A stretch of 64,000 nucleotides of DNA from the NCBI GenBank assembly GCA_020852515.1, contig JADZAS010000015.1, positions 62,001-126,000 on the forward strand, read 5' to 3'. The position numbers and the translations under genes were made by a program. The notes beneath the pieces were generated by a model, which saw nothing but the letters and a program-made list of their open reading frames with translations, had not been told where the DNA came from and made no database searches. How positions within the stretch are numbered: the first letter of the stretch is position 1; every line of letters begins with the position of its first letter. Origin of the DNA: Phycisphaerales bacterium (GTDB taxonomy: Bacteria > Planctomycetota > Phycisphaerae > Phycisphaerales > UBA5793). Shown here piece by piece: positions 1-8,519 of the stretch.

Positions 1-360
1 GACGCCCCACTCGGGCATGTCCTTGAGCAGTTCGAGCACGGCGACGCGCCGGCCCACTCGGTAGAACGATTCGGGATAGTTGACGCCGGCGAACGTCTGC
101 ATGGTGCCGGGCGTTTCGTCGCGGCCGTCGTAGGTGTCGAGCGCGTTGTAGTCGAGGGCCATGACTTCGGCCAGGAGCGCCTCGGCGGCAAGCGCGCCCT
201 GCATCTGATCGACCGCCTCCGTCGCGTGCTGCCGCCCGCCGCCCAGCGCCATGGAGAGGGCGGTGACGGTGAGCGACATGATCACCAGCGCGATCATCGC
301 CTCGAGCAGTGTGAACGCAGGTCGAGGCCGGCCGGGATGAGCGAGGGAGGCGTCGAGCAT
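1..360 (-). CDS. PilV-like type IV prepilin, 3' end outside the window
   Basis: This is a minor pilin or pseudopilin of a type IV pilus or type II secretion-like system. It begins with ATG at 358-360 and runs off the left edge without a stop. After a short basic leader it has the prepilin signal A|FTLLEAMIALVIMS, with the conserved Glu at mature position 5 and a hydrophobic helix. The residue before the cleavage point is Ala, not the usual Gly. It closely resembles the first gene of the cluster (2773-3249): both have MSLTVTA, ALGGGRQHA, AEALL/MxE and YPESFYR. Its start overlaps the stop of the preceding gene as ATGA, so translation is probably coupled. It is the fourth gene of the operon, and a duplication of the first is the likely origin. 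Confidence 0.8.
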   Translation of the reverse strand, partial: MLDASLAHPGRPRPAFTLLEAMIALVIMSLTVTALSMALGGGRQHATEAVDQMQGALAAEALLAEVMALDYNALDTYDGRDETPGTMQTFAGVNYPESFYRVGRRVAVLELLKDMPEWGV

Positions 361-2132
361 CAGCCCCCTCCCGCCGCGATAACGTCTTCGACGGGCGTGG
401 CGCGATCGCGCTCGACCTTGACGCCGTAGCGTTTCATCCAGCGCGCCGTCACGCGCGCCTTGTCGCGCGGCGTGGCGGCGAAGGGATCGATGGGAATCGG
501 CAGCGGCGGCGGGGCGGCCAGCAGCGCCAGGATTGATCCGAGCGTGCTGTCGTTGAGGTCGGTGAGCAGCAGTCGGATGTCGTCGCGCAGGTCCATGTCG
601 GCGGCATAGAGCGCGCTCTTGGGATTCGTGTAGCCCGTGCCTTGGTCGAGGCAGTGGTCGTAGTAGACGACGCTCCCATTGGCGAGAATGATGCTGCGGC
701 CCACGACGTTTCCGAAGATCGCCGTGCGGTTATCAATGGAAATGTCAGCCTTGGCGGCGCCGTACACGCGGGCGCAGATGTAGGAGCCCTGGTTGAGAAT
801 CCACGATTTGCTCGTGTTGTCGCTCCAGACCCACGTGGCGGCGGTGTCGAGATCGAGCAGGTTGATATCCACCGAGTTGATCGACGTGATGCGGTAGATC
901 GTGCACAGGCGCGGGTCGAAGTACTCATCCATGCCCTTGCGCGCATCGCGCGAGAAGTCCCGCCAGCGCACGGGCAGGCCGATGACCGAGTCGTTGATGG
1001 ACATCGTCCCGCCGGCGAAGATGCGCAGACTCACGCCCGGACCGATTTCGATCGCGGCTCGATTGAACATGTTGAAGGCGCCGGTGACGACGATGTCGAG
1101 CTGGCCGTTCTCGACCTGCAGCACGGCTTCGTTCTGGATCGTGAGCGGGCCGGAGATGGCCATGGTGCGCTTCACGCCGCCCAGATCGAGTTTGAGCGTG
1201 GCCCGGTTATCGATGGTGATGCTGTTGTAGCGGCGATCGCCGGGCGACACGACCGTGGTGTCGGTGGTGATGGTGGGAGTCCGGGCGCTGGCCCAGAGCA
1301 GGCCGCTGAAATCAGGCGTCGGACAGGCCGGCAGCAGCACCGTCTCGTTGTTCGAGAAGTTCACGCGGCGGATCGGGACGGTGACCTGGGCGGAGTCGCT
1401 GATGGTGCCCACGGCCGCGGTCGCCATGACGTAGCCCAACGCGTCGGGCGCGTTGGTCTTGGCGGCAATAATGAGCGAGCCGCGCGTCGTGGCGTTGGTG
1501 CCCACCTTGACCGGCAGGCCGATTTCGGACATCGGCGCGGCGGGCCAGCGCGCGATCCAGCCATTCATGACGTTGATGGACGAGGCGCCGAACGCGGCGA
1601 ACTCGCTCAGGTCGACGCTGACGGTCTCTTCTTCGATCTTCTCGGGAAGCGGCGTACGGACCTGCATCCCTACGAGTTGGCGCATGTCGCCCACGCTGCC
1701 GCTCGTGACGACGACGGGGTATTCGCAGGTTGAACCGGGATTGGCGCCGGAGATGTCCTTGACCCGGATATCCACCTTGCCGTTGCCGATGGGAAGGCCG
1801 CTCACGAGAACGCCGTCGCTCTGAGCGCTGCGCCAGTCGAAGGTCTCGCATTCCATAATGGCCGTGGCGAGATCAGCGCCCGAGTCGGCGATGTAGCGCG
1901 ACTGAATGCCGTCGTTCACGTTCGACACGATCTGCGGCGCGTTCAGCTGGCTGGCGACGTACGCCGAGCCGATGACGGCCGCGGCGGCGACGGCGACGAT
2001 GACGAGCACGATGGCCACACCGCGATGCCTGAGGGGATGAGCGGGTGAGGAGGTGAGGGGGTGACGGGGCACGGACGCGTTTTGGTTCATGCCTTGTTCC
2101 CCTGATGCCTCAATGCCTTGATGCCTGCTCAT
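360..2132 (-). CDS. Large PilX-like pilus-assembly protein
   Basis: A 590-residue protein with an unusual N-terminal leader of about 36 residues, then RHRG followed by one hydrophobic helix (VAIVLVIVAVAAAAVIGSAY), as in PilX-type minor pilins, which lack the Glu5 of other prepilins. After the helix comes the PilX-like segment SRYIADSGADLATAIM. The middle (about 300-420) is rich in alternating hydrophobic residues such as LTIQNEAVLQVENGQLDIVV, suggesting beta-helix or bactofilin-like repeats. The start ATG overlaps the upstream stop by 4 bases and has AGGAG 8 bases upstream; an internal ATG at 2090 is possible. The leader is encoded by DNA resembling repeats found elsewhere in the window. It probably forms a pilus-tip or pseudopilus complex with its neighbours. 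Confidence 0.7.
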   Translation of the reverse strand: MSRHQGIEASGEQGMNQNASVPRHPLTSSPAHPLRHRGVAIVLVIVAVAAAAVIGSAYVASQLNAPQIVSNVNDGIQSRYIADSGADLATAIMECETFDWRSAQSDGVLVSGLPIGNGKVDIRVKDISGANPGSTCEYPVVVTSGSVGDMRQLVGMQVRTPLPEKIEEETVSVDLSEFAAFGASSINVMNGWIARWPAAPMSEIGLPVKVGTNATTRGSLIIAAKTNAPDALGYVMATAAVGTISDSAQVTVPIRRVNFSNNETVLLPACPTPDFSGLLWASARTPTITTDTTVVSPGDRRYNSITIDNRATLKLDLGGVKRTMAISGPLTIQNEAVLQVENGQLDIVVTGAFNMFNRAAIEIGPGVSLRIFAGGTMSINDSVIGLPVRWRDFSRDARKGMDEYFDPRLCTIYRITSINSVDINLLDLDTAATWVWSDNTSKSWILNQGSYICARVYGAAKADISIDNRTAIFGNVVGRSIILANGSVVYYDHCLDQGTGYTNPKSALYAADMDLRDDIRLLLTDLNDSTLGSILALLAAPPPLPIPIDPFAATPRDKARVTARWMKRYGVKVERDRATPVEDVIAAGGG

Positions 2133-2776
2133 GAGGAGGGCTCCTGAAGTTGTCGAATGCTCGCGGCGGTGATGATCGATTCGCCGCCCACCTCGGCCGT
2201 GAACTGCACCTGCGCGGTGATCATGCGCTTGGCCTGAGTCGATGCGGTGCTGTGAGAAATGGTCAGAGCGGCCACTTCATCGCACAGGCGAATCTGCGCG
2301 GTGTAGCCGGAGGCCTGCATGGTGGCGAGCGCGGCCCACCAGTCCGCGCCGGCGACGGGCACTTCGACATCCAGCGTGTCGCGCTCGATCTGCGTCATGC
2401 TGTCGGGAAAGCTCACGTAGTGAATCACGACCGTGTCGGTCGCGGCGTCGCGCTCGATCCAGCGAATCTCGGTGAGGTGCACGGTGCCGCTCACGCGCGA
2501 GTCCTCGAGCCAGATCACGATGGACTCGGATCGCGAGGCCGTATCGAGAATGCACAGCGCTGGTCGAATGTAACTGCCCAGCCGCACGTCCAGCGCCTGG
2601 CCGCGCACGATCGACTCGCGGCTGTAGCGGTCGGCCTCGACGGAGCGGGCCACGGCGGTGATCATGCCGCCCATGGTCACGGCGATCAGCGCCGTGATCA
2701 GGATCGAGATCATGAATTCGAGCAGCGTGAGCCCGCGCCGAACAGCCCCCAGAGAATGACGGAAGCGGCTGGTCAT
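2129..2776 (-). CDS. PilW-like prepilin
   Basis: A 215-residue prepilin. The leader MTSRFRHSLGAVRRG ends at a canonical cleavage site G|LTLLEFMISILITAL, with Glu at mature position 5 and one membrane helix; the rest is a soluble periplasmic head. Minor pilins of the PilW or GspJ type have this size and layout. It overlaps the upstream gene and the downstream PilX-like gene by 4 bases each (ATGA), making a tightly coupled operon. The head has no motif I can name, so the assignment to PilW rather than another minor pilin rests on gene order and size. Confidence 0.7.
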   Translation of the reverse strand: MTSRFRHSLGAVRRGLTLLEFMISILITALIAVTMGGMITAVARSVEADRYSRESIVRGQALDVRLGSYIRPALCILDTASRSESIVIWLEDSRVSGTVHLTEIRWIERDAATDTVVIHYVSFPDSMTQIERDTLDVEVPVAGADWWAALATMQASGYTAQIRLCDEVAALTISHSTASTQAKRMITAQVQFTAEVGGESIITAASIRQLQEPSS

Positions 2777-3249
2777 GGCGCCGGCTCCGGAACGAAGCGC
2801 GACAGCGTGACGATCACGCGGCCGTCCAGGTCATACGCCTCGACGGCGATGTCCATGCCTTTGATCTTCGCGCCCAGGGCGCCGATGCTGAGCAGCTGCT
2901 CCACGACTGCGGCGCGGCGGCCGATGCGATAGAACGATTCCGGATAAGGATCGTCGTCAAACGTGACCATCGAGCCCGGCGACTCGTCGTGGCCGTCGTA
3001 GGCAATGAGGCTGGCGTAGTCGGCGGCGAGGATCTCATCCATGAGCGCCTCGGCGGCCAGGCCGGCCTGCAGCTGATCGCGGGCCTCGAGCGCGTGCTGG
3101 CGCCCGCCGCCCAGCGCCATCGCCACGGCGGTGACGGTCAGCGACATGATCACCGACGCCACCAGCGCTTCGAGCAGCGTAAAGCCGCGTGCAAAGCCGC
3201 ATCGGGCCGGACAGGTGGCGATCGGGCTGTTATGGGCCGCAAGGGTCAT
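2773..3249 (-). CDS. PilV-like type IV prepilin
   Basis: A 158-residue minor pilin or pseudopilin and the first gene of the minus-strand prepilin operon. I chose ATG at 3249 because AGGAGA lies about 7 bases upstream; an in-frame extension to 3330 lacks pilin character. The prepilin signal is FARG|FTLLEALVASVIMSL, with Glu5 and a membrane helix. The head is short and contains YPESFYRIGRRAAV, shared with the truncated fourth gene. Such proteins are processed by a prepilin peptidase and assembled through the inner membrane; no peptidase, ATPase or secretin gene is visible here. Confidence 0.8.
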   Translation of the reverse strand: MTLAAHNSPIATCPARCGFARGFTLLEALVASVIMSLTVTAVAMALGGGRQHALEARDQLQAGLAAEALMDEILAADYASLIAYDGHDESPGSMVTFDDDPYPESFYRIGRRAAVVEQLLSIGALGAKIKGMDIAVEAYDLDGRVIVTLSRFVPEPAP

Positions 3250-3470
3250 GGAAGTCTCCTGATGAACTATCGAATGTTCCCTCCCCCGGCGGGAGCGGCA
3301 GACGGCGATACCGCCCGATGCCGCGGCCAATCGAGCGAACGAGCGGCATGGATACCGCAGTTTCGCGTCAGCAGGGTCCGGGAATCGACTTCCCAGCGGG
3401 AGCGGCCGAGAAGAATCGGCCTGCGCTTGGCGTTGGCGCGGGCGGTTCGCTATCGTCTGGGCAATCCGCC

Positions 3471-5144
3471 ATGCCCTTGCTGCTTTTCTGGTACATCCTG
3501 CGCGACCTGCTGAAGGTGCTGGCCATCTCCACGGCGGTGCTCGTGACCATCATCTCGTTCGGGGCGGCGATCAAGCCGCTCAGCGACGGGACGCTGGGCC
3601 CGGTCGCGCTGCTCAAGTACATCCTGCTGGCCATGCCGCCCATGCTGCAGTTCGCCCTGCCTTTTTCCGCGGCGTTCAGCGCCACCATGGTCTACCACCG
3701 CATGACCTCCGATAACGAGATCTCCGCCTGCGCAGCCAGCGGCGTGTCGTATCCTCAACTGCTTCTGCCCGCGGCGACGCTGGGCGTGGTTCTCACCATC
3801 GCCTTGTCTCTCATCAGCAACTACGTCAGCCCGGCGTTCTGGGAAGCCATGGCTCGCACGAGCACGCGCAGCGTCGCCGAAGTCGTAGTCGGCCGCATCT
3901 CGCGCGGCGAGCCGGTGCAGACGGACACGCTCACGCTCTACGCGAGGCAGGCGCTGCGCATACCCGTTCCCGAAGGCGTGGACGCCGACGCGGCGATCGG
4001 GCTCGACCGCGTGCTGGCGGTGAACATGCGGCGGGGTGAGGTCATTTCAACCCAGACCGCCCGGCAGTGCATCATCTACCTCAAGCACACCGGCAGCATG
4101 ACGGTCATCACGCCCATCATGGACCAGGGCCGCATGTTCCAGATCAAGGATGAAGGCGCGCAGGTGCGGGTAAGCGCCTCGGCGGCGCTGCTGCCCGAAC
4201 TGGTGGTGGAAGACGAGATCGAGCGCTCGCCGCGCTTCATGGATGTCGGCCGGCTCAAGGCCGTGCACCGCGCGCCGGAAACCTACTCGCGCGTCGCGCA
4301 GAAGATCGATGAACTCCGGCGGTGGATGACCCAGCGCGAACTCTTCCACCTCATCGACCAACGCCTGCGCGAGACGGGGACGATGCGATTCTCGACCACG
4401 CGCCTCGGCCAGGACAACCAGCCGGTGGCGGCGCAGGTCGAACTCGCCGCCGGCGGACTGGTGGCGGGGGACGAGTCGTGGACCGTCCTGCCCCCGGCGG
4501 GCGGCGGGCTGGTGCGACTCACCATCACCGAAGGCATCAAGCGCACCGTCGCGCTTGAAAGCAGGCAGGTGAGGCTGCGGCCGCGCATCCGCCTGCTGCC
4601 CGAAGAGCCGACGCTGGACGCCGAGTTCAGTCAGGTCACGCAGATCGCGCTGGACACCTCGCCCAACCGTTCAAGGCAGTTTGAGCAGCAGACGGTGCCC
4701 TACCTGCGCGTCGAAGCCCCGATCGTGCGCGAACTCCAGAATCAGCCGGCTCGCGAACTCGTCAAAGCCGCGCAGAAATACGGCGACGACGCGACGCTGC
4801 GGCGTCTGGACACGGCCATCAGAACCGAAGTCAGCCGGCTGCTTCGCAGCATCGTCGCACGGATCCACGAACGGGCCGCGATGAGTGTGAGTTGCCTGGT
4901 CATGATGCTGCTCGGCTCGGTCCTGGCCATCTCGATGCGCAACGCCCTGCCCCTCACCGTCTACTTCTGGTCGTTCATCCCCGCGATTCTCGGCCTCGTC
5001 GTGATCAGTTCGGGCGCCGACGTCGTCAACGACGTGAGCCAGTTCAAGCACGCGGACGTGGTCGGCCTCGTCGTCATGTGGTCGGGCAACCTGCTCATGG
5101 CAGCCATGTCGCTGGCGTTTCTGCGGAGGGTGATGCGCAACTGA
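3471..5144 (+). CDS. lptF: LptF/LptG family LPS-export permease (first of pair)
   Basis: A 557-residue inner-membrane permease of the YjgP/YjgQ family. LptF and LptG form the channel of the LptB2FG ABC transporter that extracts LPS from the inner membrane. Hydrophobic segments occur near residues 5-35, 45-65 and 90-115, and three more at the C-terminus (about 455-555), enclosing a large periplasmic domain. The protein is about 200 residues longer than typical LptF (about 360), and the excess lies in the periplasmic part, including AQKIDELRRWMTQRELFHL. ATG 3471 starts the first membrane segment (MPLLLFWYILRDLLK); the open frame upstream to 3189 is not protein-like. The next gene follows after 12 bases and is the partner permease, which supports the call. 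Confidence 0.8.
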   Translation: MPLLLFWYILRDLLKVLAISTAVLVTIISFGAAIKPLSDGTLGPVALLKYILLAMPPMLQFALPFSAAFSATMVYHRMTSDNEISACAASGVSYPQLLLPAATLGVVLTIALSLISNYVSPAFWEAMARTSTRSVAEVVVGRISRGEPVQTDTLTLYARQALRIPVPEGVDADAAIGLDRVLAVNMRRGEVISTQTARQCIIYLKHTGSMTVITPIMDQGRMFQIKDEGAQVRVSASAALLPELVVEDEIERSPRFMDVGRLKAVHRAPETYSRVAQKIDELRRWMTQRELFHLIDQRLRETGTMRFSTTRLGQDNQPVAAQVELAAGGLVAGDESWTVLPPAGGGLVRLTITEGIKRTVALESRQVRLRPRIRLLPEEPTLDAEFSQVTQIALDTSPNRSRQFEQQTVPYLRVEAPIVRELQNQPARELVKAAQKYGDDATLRRLDTAIRTEVSRLLRSIVARIHERAAMSVSCLVMMLLGSVLAISMRNALPLTVYFWSFIPAILGLVVISSGADVVNDVSQFKHADVVGLVVMWSGNLLMAAMSLAFLRRVMRN

Positions 5145-5156
5145 GCGCATAGTGCG

Positions 5157-6275
5157 ATGACGTTCCTCGATCGTTACATCCTCCGCCAGTTCCTGCTGAA
5201 CTTCGTGCTGCTGTTCCTGCTGCTGTTCGTGTTCACCTGCATGGTCGATCTCTTTCTGAACATCGACCGGTTCGTCGAAGCCGTGGATGCGACGGTGCCC
5301 GCCGAGGGCATGAGCGGGCTGGCGCGGGCGTCGGCGACGGCGTGGATGGTGATCGACTTCTACGCCCCGCGCGTGTTCCAGTTCTACTCATTCCTGCTGG
5401 GCATCATCAGCATCGGCGCCATCGGCTTCACCCTCGTGCAACTGCACCGGCACCGGGAGATGACGGCGGTGCTCGCCGCGGGCGTGAGCCTGCACCGCGT
5501 GGCCATGCCGCTCATCATCGCCGTGATCGTGCTCAACGTGCTGCAACTGGTCAACCGCGAAGTCATGCTGCCGCGCCTGGCGCCGATGCTGCTGCGCCAA
5601 CACGGCGAGATCGGCCGCTCGGAAGTCGAGGGCTTTCGCGTAAACATGGCCAGCGACGGCAAGGACCGCGTCATCTACGCCCGGCATTTCTCGCCCGCCG
5701 CCGGCAAACTCGAACAGCCGTTCATCTGGGAGTACGACGAGAACGACGAACTGGCGCGGCTGATCACCGCGAGCAGCGCGAAGTGGGACGGCGACGGCTG
5801 GGCGCTGACCGACGGCCGGGCCACGCCGCTGAGCCAGGCCGACACCATGACCGCCCCGGCGCCGCAGCCCGTGGCCCGGATCCAGTCGCACCTCGATCCC
5901 ACCGCGCTTCTCATGCGCCGGCATCTTGAGTTTCGCCAGATGCTCAACCTGCGCCAACTGGGCGAACTCGTGCAGCGCGAGGGCACGCGCGGCGTCGATG
6001 AGCTGCAGCGCATGCGCTTCGGCCGCTTCTCGCAGGTGCTCATCAACATCCTCACGCTGCTCATCACCCTGCCGTTCTTCCTCCTTCGCGAGCCGCGCAA
6101 CCTGCTCGTGCAGTCGGTGAATTGCTCGGCCGTCGGCCTGACGGCGCAGATCGGCGGCGCCGTGGGCGTCACAGTCGGCATTCCCTGGGTGCCGCCCGCC
6201 GCGTCGGTGTTCGCCATCCCCCTGCTGATCCTGCTGCCGCTCGCGGTGTGGCGCCTGATGCGAGTCGAGACATGA
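5157..6275 (+). CDS. lptG: LptF/LptG family LPS-export permease (second of pair)
   Basis: A 372-residue protein of the YjgP/YjgQ family, the expected length. It opens with the family-typical FLDRYILRQFLLNFVLLFLLLF, has further helices near residues 65-120, a periplasmic beta-rich domain (about 130-265, including EQPFIWEYDENDELARLITASSAKW split by short loops), and three C-terminal helices. With the gene just upstream it would form the membrane part of LptB2FG. Which of the two is strictly LptF or LptG cannot be decided by eye. Its stop overlaps the start of the methyltransferase gene as ATGA. Confidence 0.82.
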   Translation: MTFLDRYILRQFLLNFVLLFLLLFVFTCMVDLFLNIDRFVEAVDATVPAEGMSGLARASATAWMVIDFYAPRVFQFYSFLLGIISIGAIGFTLVQLHRHREMTAVLAAGVSLHRVAMPLIIAVIVLNVLQLVNREVMLPRLAPMLLRQHGEIGRSEVEGFRVNMASDGKDRVIYARHFSPAAGKLEQPFIWEYDENDELARLITASSAKWDGDGWALTDGRATPLSQADTMTAPAPQPVARIQSHLDPTALLMRRHLEFRQMLNLRQLGELVQREGTRGVDELQRMRFGRFSQVLINILTLLITLPFFLLREPRNLLVQSVNCSAVGLTAQIGGAVGVTVGIPWVPPAASVFAIPLLILLPLAVWRLMRVET

Positions 6276-6925
6276 GCGCCGGCGAAGATCAGAGCGGGCA
6301 ACCCCGCGACGCCTACCTCGAACCATATCGACAGGCCGTCGAGCACTTCGGCGCGACCTTCGACGCCACGCTTTGGCACAATCGAGATTACCAGATGGTC
6401 CGCTTCGATGTGCTCCGGCAGATGGTGGACCTGAACGACCTCGTGCTGCTCGACGCCGGCTGCGGCCTGGGCGATCTGTGCGAGTTCCTGGCCGAGCGCA
6501 ACGTGCGGCTGCGGCGCTACGTCGGCGTGGATGGCGTGGCGGAGATCATCGCCGGCGCCGCCGCACGCCAGTTGCCGCGCGCCGAGTTCCACTGCCGCGA
6601 CTTCGTGGCCGACCCGGCCGTGCTGGCGATCGGCCAGCCGGATGTGATCTACTTCTCCGGCTCGCTCAACACCGTGCCCGAGCAGCAGGCCCGCGCGGTG
6701 CTCGAGCGGGCGTGGACGACGGCGCGGCGGGGCGTGGTGTTCAACTTTCTATCCAATCGCGCTTCGCCCGCCGCCCTGAGCCGCGACACCGGCCCGGCCC
6801 GCCGCTTTGACACCCTCGACTGGATCGACTGGGCGCTGCGGGCCACTCCGGTGATGCTCTTCCGCCAGGACTACCTCGGCGGCCACGACGCAACGATCGC
6901 GATGATGCGGTCCGCAGCGGATTGA
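6272..6925 (+). CDS. Class I SAM-dependent methyltransferase
   Basis: A 217-residue methyltransferase. The SAM-binding motif I is LLDAGCGLGDLCEFL (about residues 67-81), followed by motif II YVGVDGVAEII and the later DVIYFSGSLNTV. The fold is that of small Rossmann methyltransferases, and the substrate cannot be told. ATG 6272 is chosen because it forms an ATGA overlap with the lptG stop, indicating coupling; the frame continues upstream only as a shadow of lptG. Position behind lptF/lptG suggests co-transcription, but a role in envelope biogenesis is inference. Confidence 0.75.
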   Translation: MSAGEDQSGQPRDAYLEPYRQAVEHFGATFDATLWHNRDYQMVRFDVLRQMVDLNDLVLLDAGCGLGDLCEFLAERNVRLRRYVGVDGVAEIIAGAAARQLPRAEFHCRDFVADPAVLAIGQPDVIYFSGSLNTVPEQQARAVLERAWTTARRGVVFNFLSNRASPAALSRDTGPARRFDTLDWIDWALRATPVMLFRQDYLGGHDATIAMMRSAAD

Positions 6926-6993
6926 CGCACAGTGTTGCGGCTTCGACGGCGAATTGATGCACGGTACAATTCGCACCTTTTCGCGAGGCCGCC

Positions 6994-7365
6994 ATGGCAG
7001 TCATCGTCCAAACCGCGCTCATGCTCGTCGTGTCAAACCTCTTCATGACCTTCGCGTGGTACGCGCACCTCAAGGACCTCAACCACAAGCCGTGGTTCAT
7101 CGCGGCCCTGGTGAGCTGGGGCATCGCCTTCTTCGAGTACCTCGTTCAGGTGCCCGCCAACCGCATCGGCTACACGGAACTCCGCCTCGATCAGTTGAAG
7201 ATCATGCAGGAGGTGATCACGCTGATCGTGTTCATCCCCTTCGCGGTGCTGTACATGCGCCAGCCGATGAGGCTGGATTACCTCTGGGCGAGCCTGTGCA
7301 TCTGCGGCGCCGTGTATTTCATGTTCCGCGGCCATGTCGCACCCGTGGCGCCGCCGGCGCCTTGA
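6994..7365 (+). CDS. DUF486 (DMT-like) membrane protein
   Basis: A 123-residue integral membrane protein with four hydrophobic segments (about residues 4-22, 35-52, 70-90 and 96-112). Sequences such as TFAWYAHLK, SWGIAFFEYLVQVPANRIGY and QLKIMQEVITLIVF are characteristic of the DUF486 family, often described as DMT-like. The function is unknown; a small-molecule transporter is a guess from the superfamily. A possible -10 element TACAAT lies 24 bases upstream of the ATG, so it may have its own promoter despite following the methyltransferase gene. Confidence 0.8.
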   Translation: MAVIVQTALMLVVSNLFMTFAWYAHLKDLNHKPWFIAALVSWGIAFFEYLVQVPANRIGYTELRLDQLKIMQEVITLIVFIPFAVLYMRQPMRLDYLWASLCICGAVYFMFRGHVAPVAPPAP

Positions 7366-7468
7366 AAGTGCGCCTTGCACTCCAAACCGGCCAAGCGCTC
7401 ACTACAATACGAAGTCGCCAACCCAGGGCGAATGGGCCACCGACGAACCGCCACACAGGAGGAAGAAC

Positions 7469-7789
7469 ATGCTCATCCAGGTGAACGCGGCCGAGTTTCA
7501 CAGCACGCCGGCGATCATCGCGCACGTCGAAAACGAAGTGGAGAAGGCCCTCAAGATCTACCGCGATCGCATCACCCGCGTCGAGGTGCACCTGCATGAC
7601 GACAACGGACCCAAGGCCGGGCCGGACAAGCGCTGCGTCATGGAGGCCCGGCCGGCTTCGCACAAACCGCTCGCCGTCGAGAATACCTCCACGGACATGT
7701 ACGAGGCCATCATCGGCGCGGCAGGCAAACTCGAGCGGGCCGTGCGCAAACTCGTGGAGAAAGAGCGCGAATACGGCGGCGGCAAGTAA
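7469..7789 (+). CDS. HPF/RaiA-type ribosome hibernation factor
   Basis: A 106-residue protein of the ribosome-associated inhibitor family (short HPF/YfiA type). It binds the 30S decoding region and silences ribosomes in stationary phase or stress. The family pattern is visible: a beta strand (LIQVNAAEFHSTP), a helix beginning IIAHVENEVEKALKIY, RITRVEVHLHDDNG, and a second helix with AIIGAAGKLERAVRKLVEKE. ATG 7469 is preceded by AGGAGGAAGAAC, a strong ribosome binding site, so the longer upstream frame is not used. TACAAT at 7403-7408 could be its -10 box. Confidence 0.85.
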   Translation: MLIQVNAAEFHSTPAIIAHVENEVEKALKIYRDRITRVEVHLHDDNGPKAGPDKRCVMEARPASHKPLAVENTSTDMYEAIIGAAGKLERAVRKLVEKEREYGGGK

Positions 7790-7853
7790 CATCTGCAGCG
7801 CTGCTGCATTGACAGATCGATCAACCATCATCGCTTCGCACGCCGGAGGCCGC

Positions 7854-8489
7854 ATGGCACTGCAACTCGGAGACATCGCGCCCGACTTCACCGCCCAGAC
7901 CACGCAGGGCACGATCCAGTTCCATCGCTGGCTCGGCGACGGCTGGGGGATTCTCTTTTCGCACCCGGCCGACTACACCCCCGTGTGCACGACCGAGCTC
8001 GGCGCCTGCGCGCGGCTCATGAGCGAATTCGATAAGCGCCACGTAAAGGTCGCGGCGCTCAGCGTCGATCCGCTCGAGTCGCACCATGGCTGGATCGGCG
8101 ACATCAACGAAACGCAGAACGCCGATGTGAACTTCCCCATCATCGCCGACGCCGACCGCAAGGTCGCCAACCTCTACGGCATGATCCACCCCAACGCATC
8201 AGAGACGGCGACGGTGCGCAGCGTCTTTGTCATCGGGCCGGATAAGAAGATCAAACTCACGCTCACCTACCCCGCCTCGACGGGACGTAACTTCGACGAG
8301 CTGCTGCGCGTCATCGACTCGCTTCAACTCACGGCGAACTACCAGGTGGCGACGCCGGCGAACTGGAAGCACGGGCAGGACTGCATCGTGGTCCCGGCCG
8401 TGCCGACGGCGGACATCCCGGCCAAGTTCCCCAAGGGCTACCGCGAGGTGAAGCCGTACCTAAGGTACACGCCGCAGCCGAATCTGTGA
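7854..8489 (+). CDS. 1-Cys peroxiredoxin (Prx6/AhpC-TSA family)
   Basis: A 211-residue cytoplasmic peroxidase reducing hydrogen peroxide and organic hydroperoxides. The active site is SHPADYTPVCTTELG with peroxidatic Cys45; Thr42 and Pro43 complete the PxxxT/SxxC motif. The C-terminal extension and length (211, against about 220 for the Prx6 group), and the absence of a typical resolving Cys motif, fit the 1-Cys group. ATG 7854 has CGGAGG just upstream. It lies 64 bases behind the hibernation factor gene, and the pair may respond to stress together (inference). The minus-strand ATPase gene converges on it 30 bases downstream. Confidence 0.88.
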   Translation: MALQLGDIAPDFTAQTTQGTIQFHRWLGDGWGILFSHPADYTPVCTTELGACARLMSEFDKRHVKVAALSVDPLESHHGWIGDINETQNADVNFPIIADADRKVANLYGMIHPNASETATVRSVFVIGPDKKIKLTLTYPASTGRNFDELLRVIDSLQLTANYQVATPANWKHGQDCIVVPAVPTADIPAKFPKGYREVKPYLRYTPQPNL

Positions 8490-8519
8490 ACATCATGTCC
8501 GCGCGATCGCGACGGTCTT

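Noticed and set aside
5388-6592. Long antisense frames over lptF/lptG and over the methyltransferase
   Set aside because: Typical high-GC shadow frames, His/Arg/Ala-rich and without domains.
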